Assembly (NCBI GenBank): GCA_023252015.1
Contig: JAHEXS010000001.1
Location: 1-33,356, forward strand
Direction of reading: 5' to 3'
DNA length: 33,356 nucleotides
Origin: Candidatus Nitrosotenuis sp.
GTDB taxonomy: Archaea; Thermoproteota; Nitrososphaeria; Nitrososphaerales; Nitrosopumilaceae
A program made the translations under genes and the position numbers. Shown piece after piece: positions 25,273-33,064 of this stretch (positions are counted from its first letter, which is position 1; each line of letters opens with the position of its first letter). Under the pieces are notes generated by a model that worked only from the letters and a program-made list of their open reading frames with translations, was not told where the DNA came from and ran no database searches.

Positions 25273-25310
25273 GATGAAATACTTGATTCCATGTTAATTA
25301 ACGTAGTGAG

Positions 25311-25355
25311 TTCACTGAACGACAGTGAATCAATTCTTTGAATATTGATTCACTG
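25311..25355. promoter_or_regulatory. Inverted repeat and half-sites between receiver gene and phaE
   Basis: CAGTGAATCAAT (25323-25334) and ATTGATTCACTG (25344-25355) are perfect reverse complements separated by 9 bases. A further copy of the half-site, TTCACTGAA, lies at 25311-25319, so TTCACTG occurs three times in alternating orientation within 45 bases. The cluster sits 40-84 bases before the phaE start and 39-83 bases before the divergent receiver start. It could be a regulator operator or a stem-loop in the leader RNA. Confidence 0.55.
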
Positions 25356-25394
25356 AAACGCATTGCATACCTGCTTGTTAAGTATCACAGCTTT

Positions 25395-25898
25395 ATGGTA
25401 ATCAATATGTCAAAACAAGTAGTCAAAATGCTAGATGCATCTCAGAAAAATAATTCTGTGTCTCATAAAATGGACAAGATATTATCAAAAGCGGACCATG
25501 AGAATATTGTAAAAGAAACCAAACTTATCGAAAATTCAAACGAAAATAATAATGATAAAATAACCTCAAGTGGATTTGAGTTCTTTACTAGACTTTCATA
25601 TTGTCAAGCGATGCTATACAAAACATGGGTTGAATCCTCAGACAAGGCATCAAGCATTCTTAGCTTGACAAAAAGCGATAACAAGAAAGAAATTACTTCA
25701 TTACATATTGGGATTTATGAAGATGCTTTTACCAACCTTTTCAAATCCTCTGAATATGCATCAAATTTAGGCAAGCTGCTAAATTCAGCGATGGACTATG
25801 TGAAGGTCTGGAAATTCCACACTGCGGCTCTTTCTAATGTTGCAGATCATAGTTCTGAAAACAACAACCAAGACACAACCAAGAATGAGGTTAACTAG
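25395..25898 (+). CDS. phaE: Putative PHA synthase class III subunit PhaE
   Basis: This predicted 167-residue protein lies 3 bases before phaC. Class III polyhydroxyalkanoate synthases need a PhaE partner that binds and activates PhaC. PhaE proteins are poorly conserved, so the call relies mainly on position, on the helical charged composition and on the C-terminal stretch EDAFTNLFKSSEYASNLGK, which recalls the PhaE pattern of a helix ending near F/P-x-F/Y. ATG 25395 is used; ATG 25407 is equally possible. A TTG at 25338 lies inside the inverted repeat and is unlikely. The ends (residues 1-60 and 150-167) are Asn/Ser/Lys-rich and probably disordered. It is shorter than many bacterial PhaE proteins. 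Confidence 0.6.
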   Translation: MVINMSKQVVKMLDASQKNNSVSHKMDKILSKADHENIVKETKLIENSNENNNDKITSSGFEFFTRLSYCQAMLYKTWVESSDKASSILSLTKSDNKKEITSLHIGIYEDAFTNLFKSSEYASNLGKLLNSAMDYVKVWKFHTAALSNVADHSSENNNQDTTKNEVN

Positions 25899-25901
25899 AT
25901 C

Positions 25902-26978
25902 ATGATGGCAACAGAGGATAAACCAAGTGGAACAAATCTTGTTGATTTCCAACACCAAATGCTGGATCTTTACATGGGATCCTTGAAAGTCATGCCGATG
26001 CTGTCCAATTTACATGAAATTGTCATTGAAAACACGCCTTATGATGTTGTTTTTGAACTAGACAAAATTAAGTTGCTGCGCTACCGATCAACAAACCCAA
26101 GGTCACACAAGACGCCGCTTCTAATCGTATATGCTCTGATTAACAGACACTACATACTTGATTTGGAAAACCTGAGTGCAATTAGAAGCCTACTAAATGA
26201 GGGCTTTGATATCTACCTTATTGATTGGGGTACACCAGATGCTGAAGACTACAAGCTAACCATAAACGATTATGTAAATAGATACATGGACAATTGTGTT
26301 GATATTGTAAGAAAACTTTCCAACATAGAAAAGATATCGCTTTTTGGATATTGCATGGGTGGAACATTTTCTGCAATTTATACAACAATGCACACTGAAA
26401 AGGTAAAGAACCTGATAACTTTGGCTCCGCCAATTGATTGCAGCAAAGAAACAACTGTTTTTGGCGCCATATCAAAATTTCTTGATGTGGACAACATGGT
26501 TGATACACTTGGCAATATACCATCATCTTTTCAACATCTTTTCTTTACGATGCTAAAACCGTTTAAGCACTATGTTCAAAGATATTACGAAGTTTCTCAA
26601 AGGATTGATGATAAGGTCTATCTTGAGAATTTCATGAGACTTGAGAAATGGCTATGGGATACAGTACCTTTGCCCGGTGAGGTATTCAGACAATGGATCA
26701 AGGACATTTACCAGAAGAATCTGCTTGTTCAAAACAAATTACAAGTTGGAGGGCAGACAATAGATCTTCGTAAGATAGATGTGCCTCTTTTGAACATAGT
26801 TGCAGACTTGGATCACCTTGTTTCACCTGAATCAAGCAAGGCGTTGAATCAATTGGTCTCAAGCAAAGACAATACCAACATTGCTTTTCCTACTGGTCAT
26901 GTTGGACTTTGTGCTAGCACATTTGCGTTAAAGGAAGTGTGGCCAAAGGTGGCTCAATGGCTTGTAGCGAGGCAATGA
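25902..26978 (+). CDS. phaC: Polyhydroxyalkanoate synthase class III, catalytic subunit PhaC
   Basis: This 358-residue alpha/beta-hydrolase-fold enzyme polymerises (R)-3-hydroxyacyl-CoA into storage polyester. The lipase-like box is FGYCMGGTF with nucleophile Cys151. The other members of the triad are Asp304 (ADLDHLVSP) and His333 (PTGHVGL). These are each two residues later than the Cys149/Asp302/His331 triad known for the Allochromatium vinosum enzyme, so spacing is fully conserved. Family-typical segments also include FDIYLIDWGTPD. The length fits class III, not the longer class I/II enzymes. It follows phaE by 3 bases and precedes a small CxxC protein by 1 base. No phaA or phaB is in the window. 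Confidence 0.95.
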   Translation: MMATEDKPSGTNLVDFQHQMLDLYMGSLKVMPMLSNLHEIVIENTPYDVVFELDKIKLLRYRSTNPRSHKTPLLIVYALINRHYILDLENLSAIRSLLNEGFDIYLIDWGTPDAEDYKLTINDYVNRYMDNCVDIVRKLSNIEKISLFGYCMGGTFSAIYTTMHTEKVKNLITLAPPIDCSKETTVFGAISKFLDVDNMVDTLGNIPSSFQHLFFTMLKPFKHYVQRYYEVSQRIDDKVYLENFMRLEKWLWDTVPLPGEVFRQWIKDIYQKNLLVQNKLQVGGQTIDLRKIDVPLLNIVADLDHLVSPESSKALNQLVSSKDNTNIAFPTGHVGLCASTFALKEVWPKVAQWLVARQ

Positions 26979-26979
26979 T

Positions 26980-27207
26980 ATGAGTTCATTCAAGTGCCCA
27001 GAGTGCAATAGATTTACGCAGAAATTTATTGCAACATTAGAAAATTCTTCTGAGAAATTTGATGATGTAATAGAATATTGCCATTTTTGTGACTTAGGTT
27101 TTTATCAGATATCTCCTACCAATTTTGAACCAGTCGAGATAGAGCAACCAGAAAGAATGTTTGCAAGTGTTGGATCATACCTTCATGAAAACGACCTGTC
27201 CATCTGA
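26980..27207 (+). CDS. Small zinc-ribbon-like protein in the PHA operon
   Basis: This 75-residue protein starts one base after the phaC stop, so it is almost certainly co-transcribed. It has two CxxC pairs, CPEC at residue 6 and CHFC near 34, separated by about 28 residues, the arrangement of a small zinc ribbon. The C-terminal half is acidic and lacks known motifs. Its link to PHA synthesis or granules is suggested only by position. Confidence 0.75.
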   Translation: MSSFKCPECNRFTQKFIATLENSSEKFDDVIEYCHFCDLGFYQISPTNFEPVEIEQPERMFASVGSYLHENDLSI

Positions 27208-27275
27208 TTCATTAAAATATTGATCGGACAAAGAATTTATCTTAACGTTCTACAAACTTTTTAAGTTTTGAAAAT

Positions 27276-27581
27276 TTAATTTGACCTAGAAAAAATCAAA
27301 GCGATTATACTGTGAATCAAAGATAACACCATGTCAAGTTTCAGCAAAACGAGAGAACCCGAAAGGCATCTCCTGGAAGAATCTGAAAAATCTTGTAAAT
27401 CGGTGCAGTTCTTGAATCGATGTCAGGAAGATCACTTCCAAGCGTTATCATTATCACCACAAACAGCGACAATGCAAAGAGGTCATAACCTGTAGGGCCT
27501 GATCCCCCGAGAGTACACAAAGACAAGGAGCAAAACCACTCTGAAACTTGCAACGATTCCTGTATCGATATGTTCTTTCAT
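27276..27581 (-). pseudogene. Broken membrane protein resembling the DUF457/YdjM metal-dependent hydrolase group
   Basis: Three minus-strand frames join into one plausible protein. From ATG 27581 one frame gives MKEHIDTGIVAS and hydrophobic LLLVFVYS. A second gives GPTGYDLFALSLFVVIMITL followed by GSDLPDIDSRTAPIYKIFQI. A third gives hydrophobic LDMVLSLIHSIIALIFSR, ending at 27276. The LPDID motif after a hydrophobic helix is typical of DUF457/YdjM-like inner-membrane proteins. About 90-100 codons remain, so the C-terminus is missing too. The mix of frameshifts suggests true decay rather than one sequencing error. Confidence 0.5.
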
Positions 27582-27846
27582 GTAAGGCATTATACGACCT
27601 CTAAAATGCAGTAAACACAAATTTTCTCTAATTACTTTACTACCGTGACTCTAGTTCGGAAATTCTTCGACGGAAACAAAAGTGGAGGGAGATTTCGATA
27701 CCTTCTGGGTAGCGAGTCCCTTTGGACCAACTTCTACTTAATGACCTGCCCTGTTTTAGGACGACCTTTCCGTTGGAAAGCGTCTCAATGTATTACCACT
27801 TCTCAGTGCGTAAGAGATTTTATTTTGGGTGATGTAATATAACCGA
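27582..27846. other. Unassigned stretch between a pseudogene and a small gene
   Basis: A plus-strand frame (27645-27842) is open, but its Cys/Trp-containing translation matches nothing I recognise. ATTTTATTTTG at about 27819-27829 could be the TATA box for the TTG-start gene at 27847. Otherwise I see nothing. Confidence 0.35.
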
Positions 27847-28041
27847 TTGAAAGAACAGGAAATTTGCAGTTATTGTAAACGGCCAATTGATGATCATACT
27901 GGGAGCGAGTTATTTTCATGCAAGCTGGAGATAGAAAAAAAGCCAACCATGACTGACGATGAAGCTGTAGACTCTTTTAACAAAATCAAGAGCGGTGAAT
28001 ACGCAAGAATGAAGCAAGATAATAAAAATTCAAAAGATTAA
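27847..28041 (+). CDS. Small CxxC protein of unknown function
   Basis: This 64-residue protein begins at TTG, about 23 bases after a TATA-like element, consistent with a leaderless transcript. One pair CSYC (residues 7-10), a His near 17 and a lone Cys25 (FSCKLE) could bind one zinc ion. The remainder is charged and helical. It lies 37 bases before the HD-hydrolase gene and may share its transcript. Confidence 0.6.
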   Translation: MKEQEICSYCKRPIDDHTGSELFSCKLEIEKKPTMTDDEAVDSFNKIKSGEYARMKQDNKNSKD

Positions 28042-28078
28042 GGGATCATGTTTTTGAGTTAGTAAATCAATAATACTC

Positions 28079-28774
28079 ATGGAGATCCAGTCTTCCAGTA
28101 AAGATGATCTTATTGACGTAATTGAGAATGAAGCCAAAATCAAAGTAGAAGGTTTTATCGAAAGCGCAATTGAGGAAGCTCAAGAGGTTCATTCAGCAGT
28201 AAAAAGAGAGGATGGAATCTCCACCTTTTTGGAAACCCATATCTTTCCTGTTACCATTGACGTTATCCGACACTATAGGTCAGCAAACAAGTTACTGACC
28301 ATGCTCCAAATTGCATCATCTCTTTTACATGATGTCATGGAAGACAACGAAAGGATTCTGGATCTGTATGCATCCAAGTCATATGGATTTGATGCCTACT
28401 TTAGACACAGATTTGGAGAATATGTGTACGATGTTGTAACAACACTGAAGGTAAAATCATTAGATGATTACAAAGATTTTGACGAAAAAATCCGAGAAAC
28501 TGAGCGCTTTAAGGACTACTGTACCCATCTTCTCAAATCGGATTACGATGTCAAGGTAATCAAGTTGGCAGACAGGATAAACAACATGACCTTTATTGCA
28601 AATGTTCCAGGACATGAGAAAATAACTCGCTATCTGAGAGAGGCCGAGGACTTTTACCTTGCATTCACAACGATTTCGCCAAGAATGGATGACTTTTACG
28701 CCAGACTAAGAAAGGCCTACGATGATCTTAGAAGGATTAGCTCCAAAAGCGAAGAGATCGTCGTAAATTTCTAA
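28079..28774 (+). CDS. SpoT-like HD-domain hydrolase (putative small alarmone hydrolase)
   Basis: This 231-residue protein is made of the HD hydrolase domain found in RelA/SpoT enzymes, which removes the 3'-pyrophosphate from (p)ppGpp using Mn2+. The RSH-type residues can be followed: His54, His84-Asp85 and Glu88-Asp89 in LLHDVMED, then Asp165 and Asn168/169 in IKLADRINNM. FGEYVYDVVTTL also fits. No synthetase, TGS or ACT domain is present, so it would be a hydrolase-only SAH-type protein. A different nucleotide substrate is possible, as with MESH1 acting on NADPH. The start is ATG 28079. The catalytic set appears intact; the substrate in archaea is uncertain. Confidence 0.85.
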   Translation: MEIQSSSKDDLIDVIENEAKIKVEGFIESAIEEAQEVHSAVKREDGISTFLETHIFPVTIDVIRHYRSANKLLTMLQIASSLLHDVMEDNERILDLYASKSYGFDAYFRHRFGEYVYDVVTTLKVKSLDDYKDFDEKIRETERFKDYCTHLLKSDYDVKVIKLADRINNMTFIANVPGHEKITRYLREAEDFYLAFTTISPRMDDFYARLRKAYDDLRRISSKSEEIVVNF

Positions 28775-28986
28775 CCCATTTCGCTATGAGACCTTAGCTT
28801 ACAGTTACATGCTTTTCACAGAGCAATTACAATCAAGTAACACACTTACAGTTTGGACACGGTGTGTATTATGCGTAATCGTCTCACATGTTCTGATTAT
28901 AGAAAGGGCTTTGTGAAATTTAAGACTGAGTGGGACTTTTTAAAAAATTGATTACTTTATTATTTGATTTTCTAAAATCTGTTAAA

Positions 28987-30858
28987 CTATCCGTATTGAT
29001 AATTGATTCCTTTTTCACCGCGGGGATGACGCCACTCAGTCTCTTGAGAACAGGTCCCACACTCGATGCAGCCTTCGTGTGAAAGCATGACTAGGTTGTT
29101 TTCCAAGCTGTAGCAGTTGGTAGGACATAACACAACCAACTTTTTCATGAACTCACTTGTTGGGTTTAGTACCTTGATGTGTGATTGACCGTCATCATTA
29201 TAGCTGAGTCTGGCGATTCTCTCAGATATTGAAGGAATTGTTGGCGAGTAGCTAGCTGTAATGGTGGTGCCAAGTCTTTGGGCAATCTCTATTGGTACCT
29301 TGACATAGGTGTCCACAGACTCAACCATAGGAAGCAGTCTGTCGTAGCCAAGAATGTTTGCAAACTTAACTGCCACACTTCGGATGGCACCGCTTGACAT
29401 CAATTTCATGATTGTCCCGTATCTGGAGCTGATGATGTCCTTTGGAACGTCCTTTGAGGCATCTAAAAAGATCTTCAAGTAGTTCTTGTCTATCTCAGTT
29501 AGATCTTTGGTGTAAGGGCTTTGTTCCAATGACTGGACATATGATTCGCCAAGATAAGTTGGCGCAAAATTATTTCGCTCAATGGCATTTGAAATTGCAT
29601 TTGCGGCCCTTGCGGCATCGTCTATTCCAACGTTTAGGCCCTCGATTCTCGGACCAACAAAAATTCCCCTTCCTGCAGCATCTCCAACAAAAAGTATGTT
29701 CTTAAAGTACGGTTTTTTCATTCTACAGCGTTTGCCATCTGGAATGAGCTTTGCACTGTATTCTGCCTCGACATAGTCGGTTGCAAAGCTTACCTTGTAC
29801 TTGCTTGTCAGCTGGTCCCGAATCAACACCAGTTTTTCTTGCAGGTCTTTTTCTGAAACGAATTTACCTGATTTCATGAGATCATTTTTTTTATGTGAAG
29901 AAAGTGCCGCATCACGCAGCTCGTACCATGATTTTATCATCTTTGTAACTGCAAAACGAATGCGGAGCTGGTCTTCTTGTGGGAGCTTTTTGTCAATCTC
30001 TGCACGTTTTGGTACCTCGTCTTTGATAAATTCGCTAACAAACGGATTTTTCAACAATTCGTTGATGAGTGTGTATGGCTCTGCCGGATTTTCCAAAAGC
30101 GAGTCAAAGTGGTAGACTGCCCCAAGTGAAATCGTGTTTTGGTTTGTGTACAAAAATCCACCACCAATGTGGTTCAGTGTGACATCACCTGCAAAGAGAT
30201 GTGCCGCACCATGTCCGGAATCCACACTAAATCTTTCGTTGATTATGTCTTCTGGCAATTTTATGATGACCTTTACTCCCTGGTATAGCTGTTCTGGCGA
30301 GAACTTGGGTCTTGCACCTGTCATATCGGCTACCTCCGAGTTTACACCATCGGCTGCAATGATTGCCTTGACTTCGAACTGCTCAAGCTCATCGGTTGTA
30401 ACTATTGTCTTATCTCCATCCCAGCTGATGGAGCTGACATGTACCCCTGACACTATGCCACCGCCGTACTTTTGTGCACTTTCTGAGGCGTATTCTGCAA
30501 ACCAGCCGTTCAGCTTGTTGAGCAGAACAGAATACCCAAAGTTTGCCTCATATTCGTGAGCCGCAGTCAGGTCCATTGAAAAAACTTTGTCCTTTGAGGT
30601 TGCATGCAAGATGTATTTTGTTATCTTTCTTTCAAATGGTGCATCCTGAAAAAAGATCTCACCAAAGACATCTTCGACGTTAAAGACACGGCCTTTCTTT
30701 GGCTTTTTAGAATACAGTATACCACCTGAAACATTTTTTGAACCAACCTTGTTTCCTGCCTCAAGCAAGATGGCTTGTTTGCCGAGGTTAGCAAGCTGTT
30801 TTAATGCAGCGAGTCCTGCAGAGCCGCCTCCAATTATTGCAACATCATATTTTTCCAA
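28987..30858 (-). CDS. FixC-like ETF:quinone oxidoreductase fused to FixX-like ferredoxin
   Basis: This 623-residue flavoprotein passes electrons from ETF to the quinone pool. The N-terminus has the FAD dinucleotide motif GGGSAGLAALKQL, and VGDAAGRGIFVGPRIEG is the second FAD stretch. The C-terminus is a ferredoxin domain with Cys578, 582, 597, 600 and 603 (CPTNC and GCIECGTC), ending in WRHPRGEKGINYQYG, which closely follows the FixX pattern. FixC and FixX are separate in diazotrophs. A long insertion occupies about 260-380. The TTG start at 30858 is preceded on the message by AGGTGAT, a good ribosome site. It lies 8 bases after the stop of etfA and is the last gene of etfB-etfA-fixCX. Confidence 0.92.
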   Translation of the reverse strand: MEKYDVAIIGGGSAGLAALKQLANLGKQAILLEAGNKVGSKNVSGGILYSKKPKKGRVFNVEDVFGEIFFQDAPFERKITKYILHATSKDKVFSMDLTAAHEYEANFGYSVLLNKLNGWFAEYASESAQKYGGGIVSGVHVSSISWDGDKTIVTTDELEQFEVKAIIAADGVNSEVADMTGARPKFSPEQLYQGVKVIIKLPEDIINERFSVDSGHGAAHLFAGDVTLNHIGGGFLYTNQNTISLGAVYHFDSLLENPAEPYTLINELLKNPFVSEFIKDEVPKRAEIDKKLPQEDQLRIRFAVTKMIKSWYELRDAALSSHKKNDLMKSGKFVSEKDLQEKLVLIRDQLTSKYKVSFATDYVEAEYSAKLIPDGKRCRMKKPYFKNILFVGDAAGRGIFVGPRIEGLNVGIDDAARAANAISNAIERNNFAPTYLGESYVQSLEQSPYTKDLTEIDKNYLKIFLDASKDVPKDIISSRYGTIMKLMSSGAIRSVAVKFANILGYDRLLPMVESVDTYVKVPIEIAQRLGTTITASYSPTIPSISERIARLSYNDDGQSHIKVLNPTSEFMKKLVVLCPTNCYSLENNLVMLSHEGCIECGTCSQETEWRHPRGEKGINYQYG

Positions 30859-30866
30859 GTAATCAC

Positions 30867-32051
30867 CTATGCAGTGGCAGTCTGCGACTGGACTTTGAAC
30901 TCCTCAATCAAAAGTGGAATCACATCCTCCATTCTACCCTTTATGAAAATATCTGATTCGTCTTTGATTGGTGCTGCATCATCGGGATTTATTGCAACCA
31001 CAAAGGCTGACTCCTTCATTCCAGCAATGTGTTGCATTGCACCACTAATGCCGGCTGCAATGTACACAAGCGGGCTGATCTTTCGGCCGCTTGTGCCAAT
31101 CACTCTGTCTGGGATCATGTACGTTGAGGCAACCGACTGGCTTACAGAAAACGGCTTCTTTGAGATTGGAAGTGATACTCCGATTTGAGCACCAAGATCC
31201 TTTGCCAGGCGTTCTATCAGCTTGATGTTTTGCTCAGGCGACTCCTTTATTCCCCTACCAAAGCTTACCACCGCTTTGTGACTGTCAAAATCGATTTGGC
31301 TTTTTATTATTTTTCTTGAGAGGACCTTGACACGAAGATCGTTTTGATCGATTTTGGGCACGTATTCTATGATGACACCATTTCTTTTTTGGTCTGGATC
31401 GATTGGCTCAAAGACTCCAGGAATTATACTACATGATTGAGGGTGATAGTCCCGCTCAATTGCGGGGTTTGTGTTGTCAAGACACAAAATCGTAGTCCAC
31501 AAAAATCCAGAAAAGTCAGGCCTATACATCTCCAGTGTTTTTTTGTAAATTACTGGCATGCCGTTTGTTTTTTGCTGGTGGTTTATCTCCAAGTCGCTTA
31601 TCTCCAGCTTGTTGATGTCCGAGGCAAGTCCTGCTTCCAGCTCTGCCAGAACGGTAGATGAGAGGTGTCTTCCAATACTGTCTGCTGCAAAAAACATGTA
31701 GCGTGGTCGCTTGAACTGATCAGCATACTTCGGCTCGATTCTTCTTGCAATCTCTTTGTCTTTTGCTATTTGGCTGATTATCTTTGTGTATGTGGTGTTT
31801 CGAATCTCTTTTAGATCTGGGTTATCAGCAATAATAACAGCATCTGCGCCTGCCTTGATCAGCGATTCTGAAATCTCTTTTACATTTTGACCAAGCAGGA
31901 CTGCAACTACTTTTTCTGATGAATCGTTTTGTTTGTTGAATTTATCAAATAATCGTCTTGCCTCACCTAGCATCTCAAAGCTGACAGGGACGAGCTTGCC
32001 GTCTTGGACCTCAATTACTACATACACATGTCGATAATCCCCTTCGGTCAT
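30867..32051 (-). CDS. etfA: Electron transfer flavoprotein alpha subunit
   Basis: This 394-residue subunit carries the FAD domain of ETF. The FAD-binding C-terminal domain is clear in SFGRGIKESPE, GTSGRKISPLVYIAAGISG and AMQHIAGMKESAFVVAINPD. The N-terminal nucleotide-like domain includes the segment AGADAVIIADNPDL. It is longer than the usual 310-330 residues because of insertions in the first 240 residues. Its ATG overlaps the etfB stop by 4 bases (ATGA). Confidence 0.94.
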   Translation of the reverse strand: MTEGDYRHVYVVIEVQDGKLVPVSFEMLGEARRLFDKFNKQNDSSEKVVAVLLGQNVKEISESLIKAGADAVIIADNPDLKEIRNTTYTKIISQIAKDKEIARRIEPKYADQFKRPRYMFFAADSIGRHLSSTVLAELEAGLASDINKLEISDLEINHQQKTNGMPVIYKKTLEMYRPDFSGFLWTTILCLDNTNPAIERDYHPQSCSIIPGVFEPIDPDQKRNGVIIEYVPKIDQNDLRVKVLSRKIIKSQIDFDSHKAVVSFGRGIKESPEQNIKLIERLAKDLGAQIGVSLPISKKPFSVSQSVASTYMIPDRVIGTSGRKISPLVYIAAGISGAMQHIAGMKESAFVVAINPDDAAPIKDESDIFIKGRMEDVIPLLIEEFKVQSQTATA

Positions 32052-32926
32052 TTTATCACCATTGCAGATAATGCCTCGCGAATCTTCGATACTGCCTTGC
32101 GGATGTGCTCGGGATTTGAGCCATCAAGCACCTCTGCCTGCCTTTTTGCTTTTCCTTGTGGGATTCTCTCTACTTTGTATACTATTGTAGGGGAGCCCGG
32201 CAGTCCAACGAGGGTTTTATCGGCTCCAAGCTGTTCTACGTTGAAGACCTGAAGATAATATTTGTGGTTTTTTGATCTAACCTCTGATTCCTTTCTGTAC
32301 TTTGCAAATGAGAGCCTCTGCGAAACGGTATTAAAAATTGGCTTATAGGAAGGATCGACGGCGATGAAGACCGGCAGTGGAGCTTCTACCTCCTCTACTA
32401 TGTCACAAAATCCTTGCAAAGAGATCAACCTTTTTGCCTTGATGGTTCTTGCATCCAAGTCTACCTCGTAATCGATTACGTTTCCCAAAAATGTAAAGCC
32501 GAGCTTCCATGCAGTCTGCGGACCTGTCTGTCCTGTTTCTCCATCAGATGCCCGATGACCTGAAAAAACAATATCGATGTCTCCTTGCATCTTTTTTATG
32601 CCTGCCTTTAGTGTCTCGGCTGTTGCCAAAGTGTCGGCTCCTGCAAAGACTCGGTCGCTGTACAAATGAAGCTCGTCGGCGTTACTTAGGCGCTGGGCCG
32701 TCTGCAAGGCAAGTTCTGCTATTGGCGGGCCCATCGTTGCAACCGAGACCCTAGCGCCGTATTTTACCTTGGCATAAAAGGCAGCCTCGGCTGCAATGGC
32801 ACTGTGTGGTCCTAGAGTGTTTTTTGTTTCTGCCCTGTTTAGTGTTCCATCAGGGTTATAGCTAACACTACCTTCAGAAAAATCAGGCTCTAATTTGATG
32901 ACGACTGCAACATTTAGCTGACTCAC
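32048..32926 (-). CDS. etfB: Electron transfer flavoprotein beta subunit
   Basis: This 292-residue subunit forms the ETF heterodimer and binds AMP or a second FAD. Family segments are the N-terminal NVAVVIKLEPDF, then NTLGPHSAIAAEAA, VFAGADTLATAETL, and the signature region (DIVFSGHRASDGETGQTGPQTA). The glycine/threonine-rich DGETGQTGPQ loop is characteristic of ETF beta and, in bifurcating members, contacts the extra flavin. GTG at 32926 lies about 25 bases after a TATA-like box. It heads the operon. Confidence 0.94.
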   Translation of the reverse strand: MSQLNVAVVIKLEPDFSEGSVSYNPDGTLNRAETKNTLGPHSAIAAEAAFYAKVKYGARVSVATMGPPIAELALQTAQRLSNADELHLYSDRVFAGADTLATAETLKAGIKKMQGDIDIVFSGHRASDGETGQTGPQTAWKLGFTFLGNVIDYEVDLDARTIKAKRLISLQGFCDIVEEVEAPLPVFIAVDPSYKPIFNTVSQRLSFAKYRKESEVRSKNHKYYLQVFNVEQLGADKTLVGLPGSPTIVYKVERIPQGKAKRQAEVLDGSNPEHIRKAVSKIREALSAMVIK

Positions 32927-32948
32927 GACTTAGTACTACGTCAACTGC

Positions 32949-32959
32949 CGTTTATGTAT
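32949..32959 (-). promoter_or_regulatory. TATA-like box for the etf-fixCX operon
   Basis: On the minus strand, ATACATAAACG lies about 25-30 bases before the GTG start of etfB, the spacing expected for a leaderless archaeal transcript. Confidence 0.4.
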
Positions 32960-33064
32960 GACCCTTCAATCATTGCAATCCGTGTTTTGTCTAATTTCAG
33001 CTGAGGATATCAGATTTCTTGAACTTGCATAAAACTGATTAATTCAGTCTTTGACTTATTCTGT

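Noticed and set aside
25338..25394. An extended phaE start at TTG 25338
   Set aside because: It lies within the inverted repeat, lacks a promoter at the right spacing, and two ATG codons downstream fit better.
27645..27842. A 65-codon plus-strand ORF in the gap after the LPDID remnant
   Set aside because: Composition is unlike neighbouring proteins, no motif is recognised, and the flanking DNA looks decayed.
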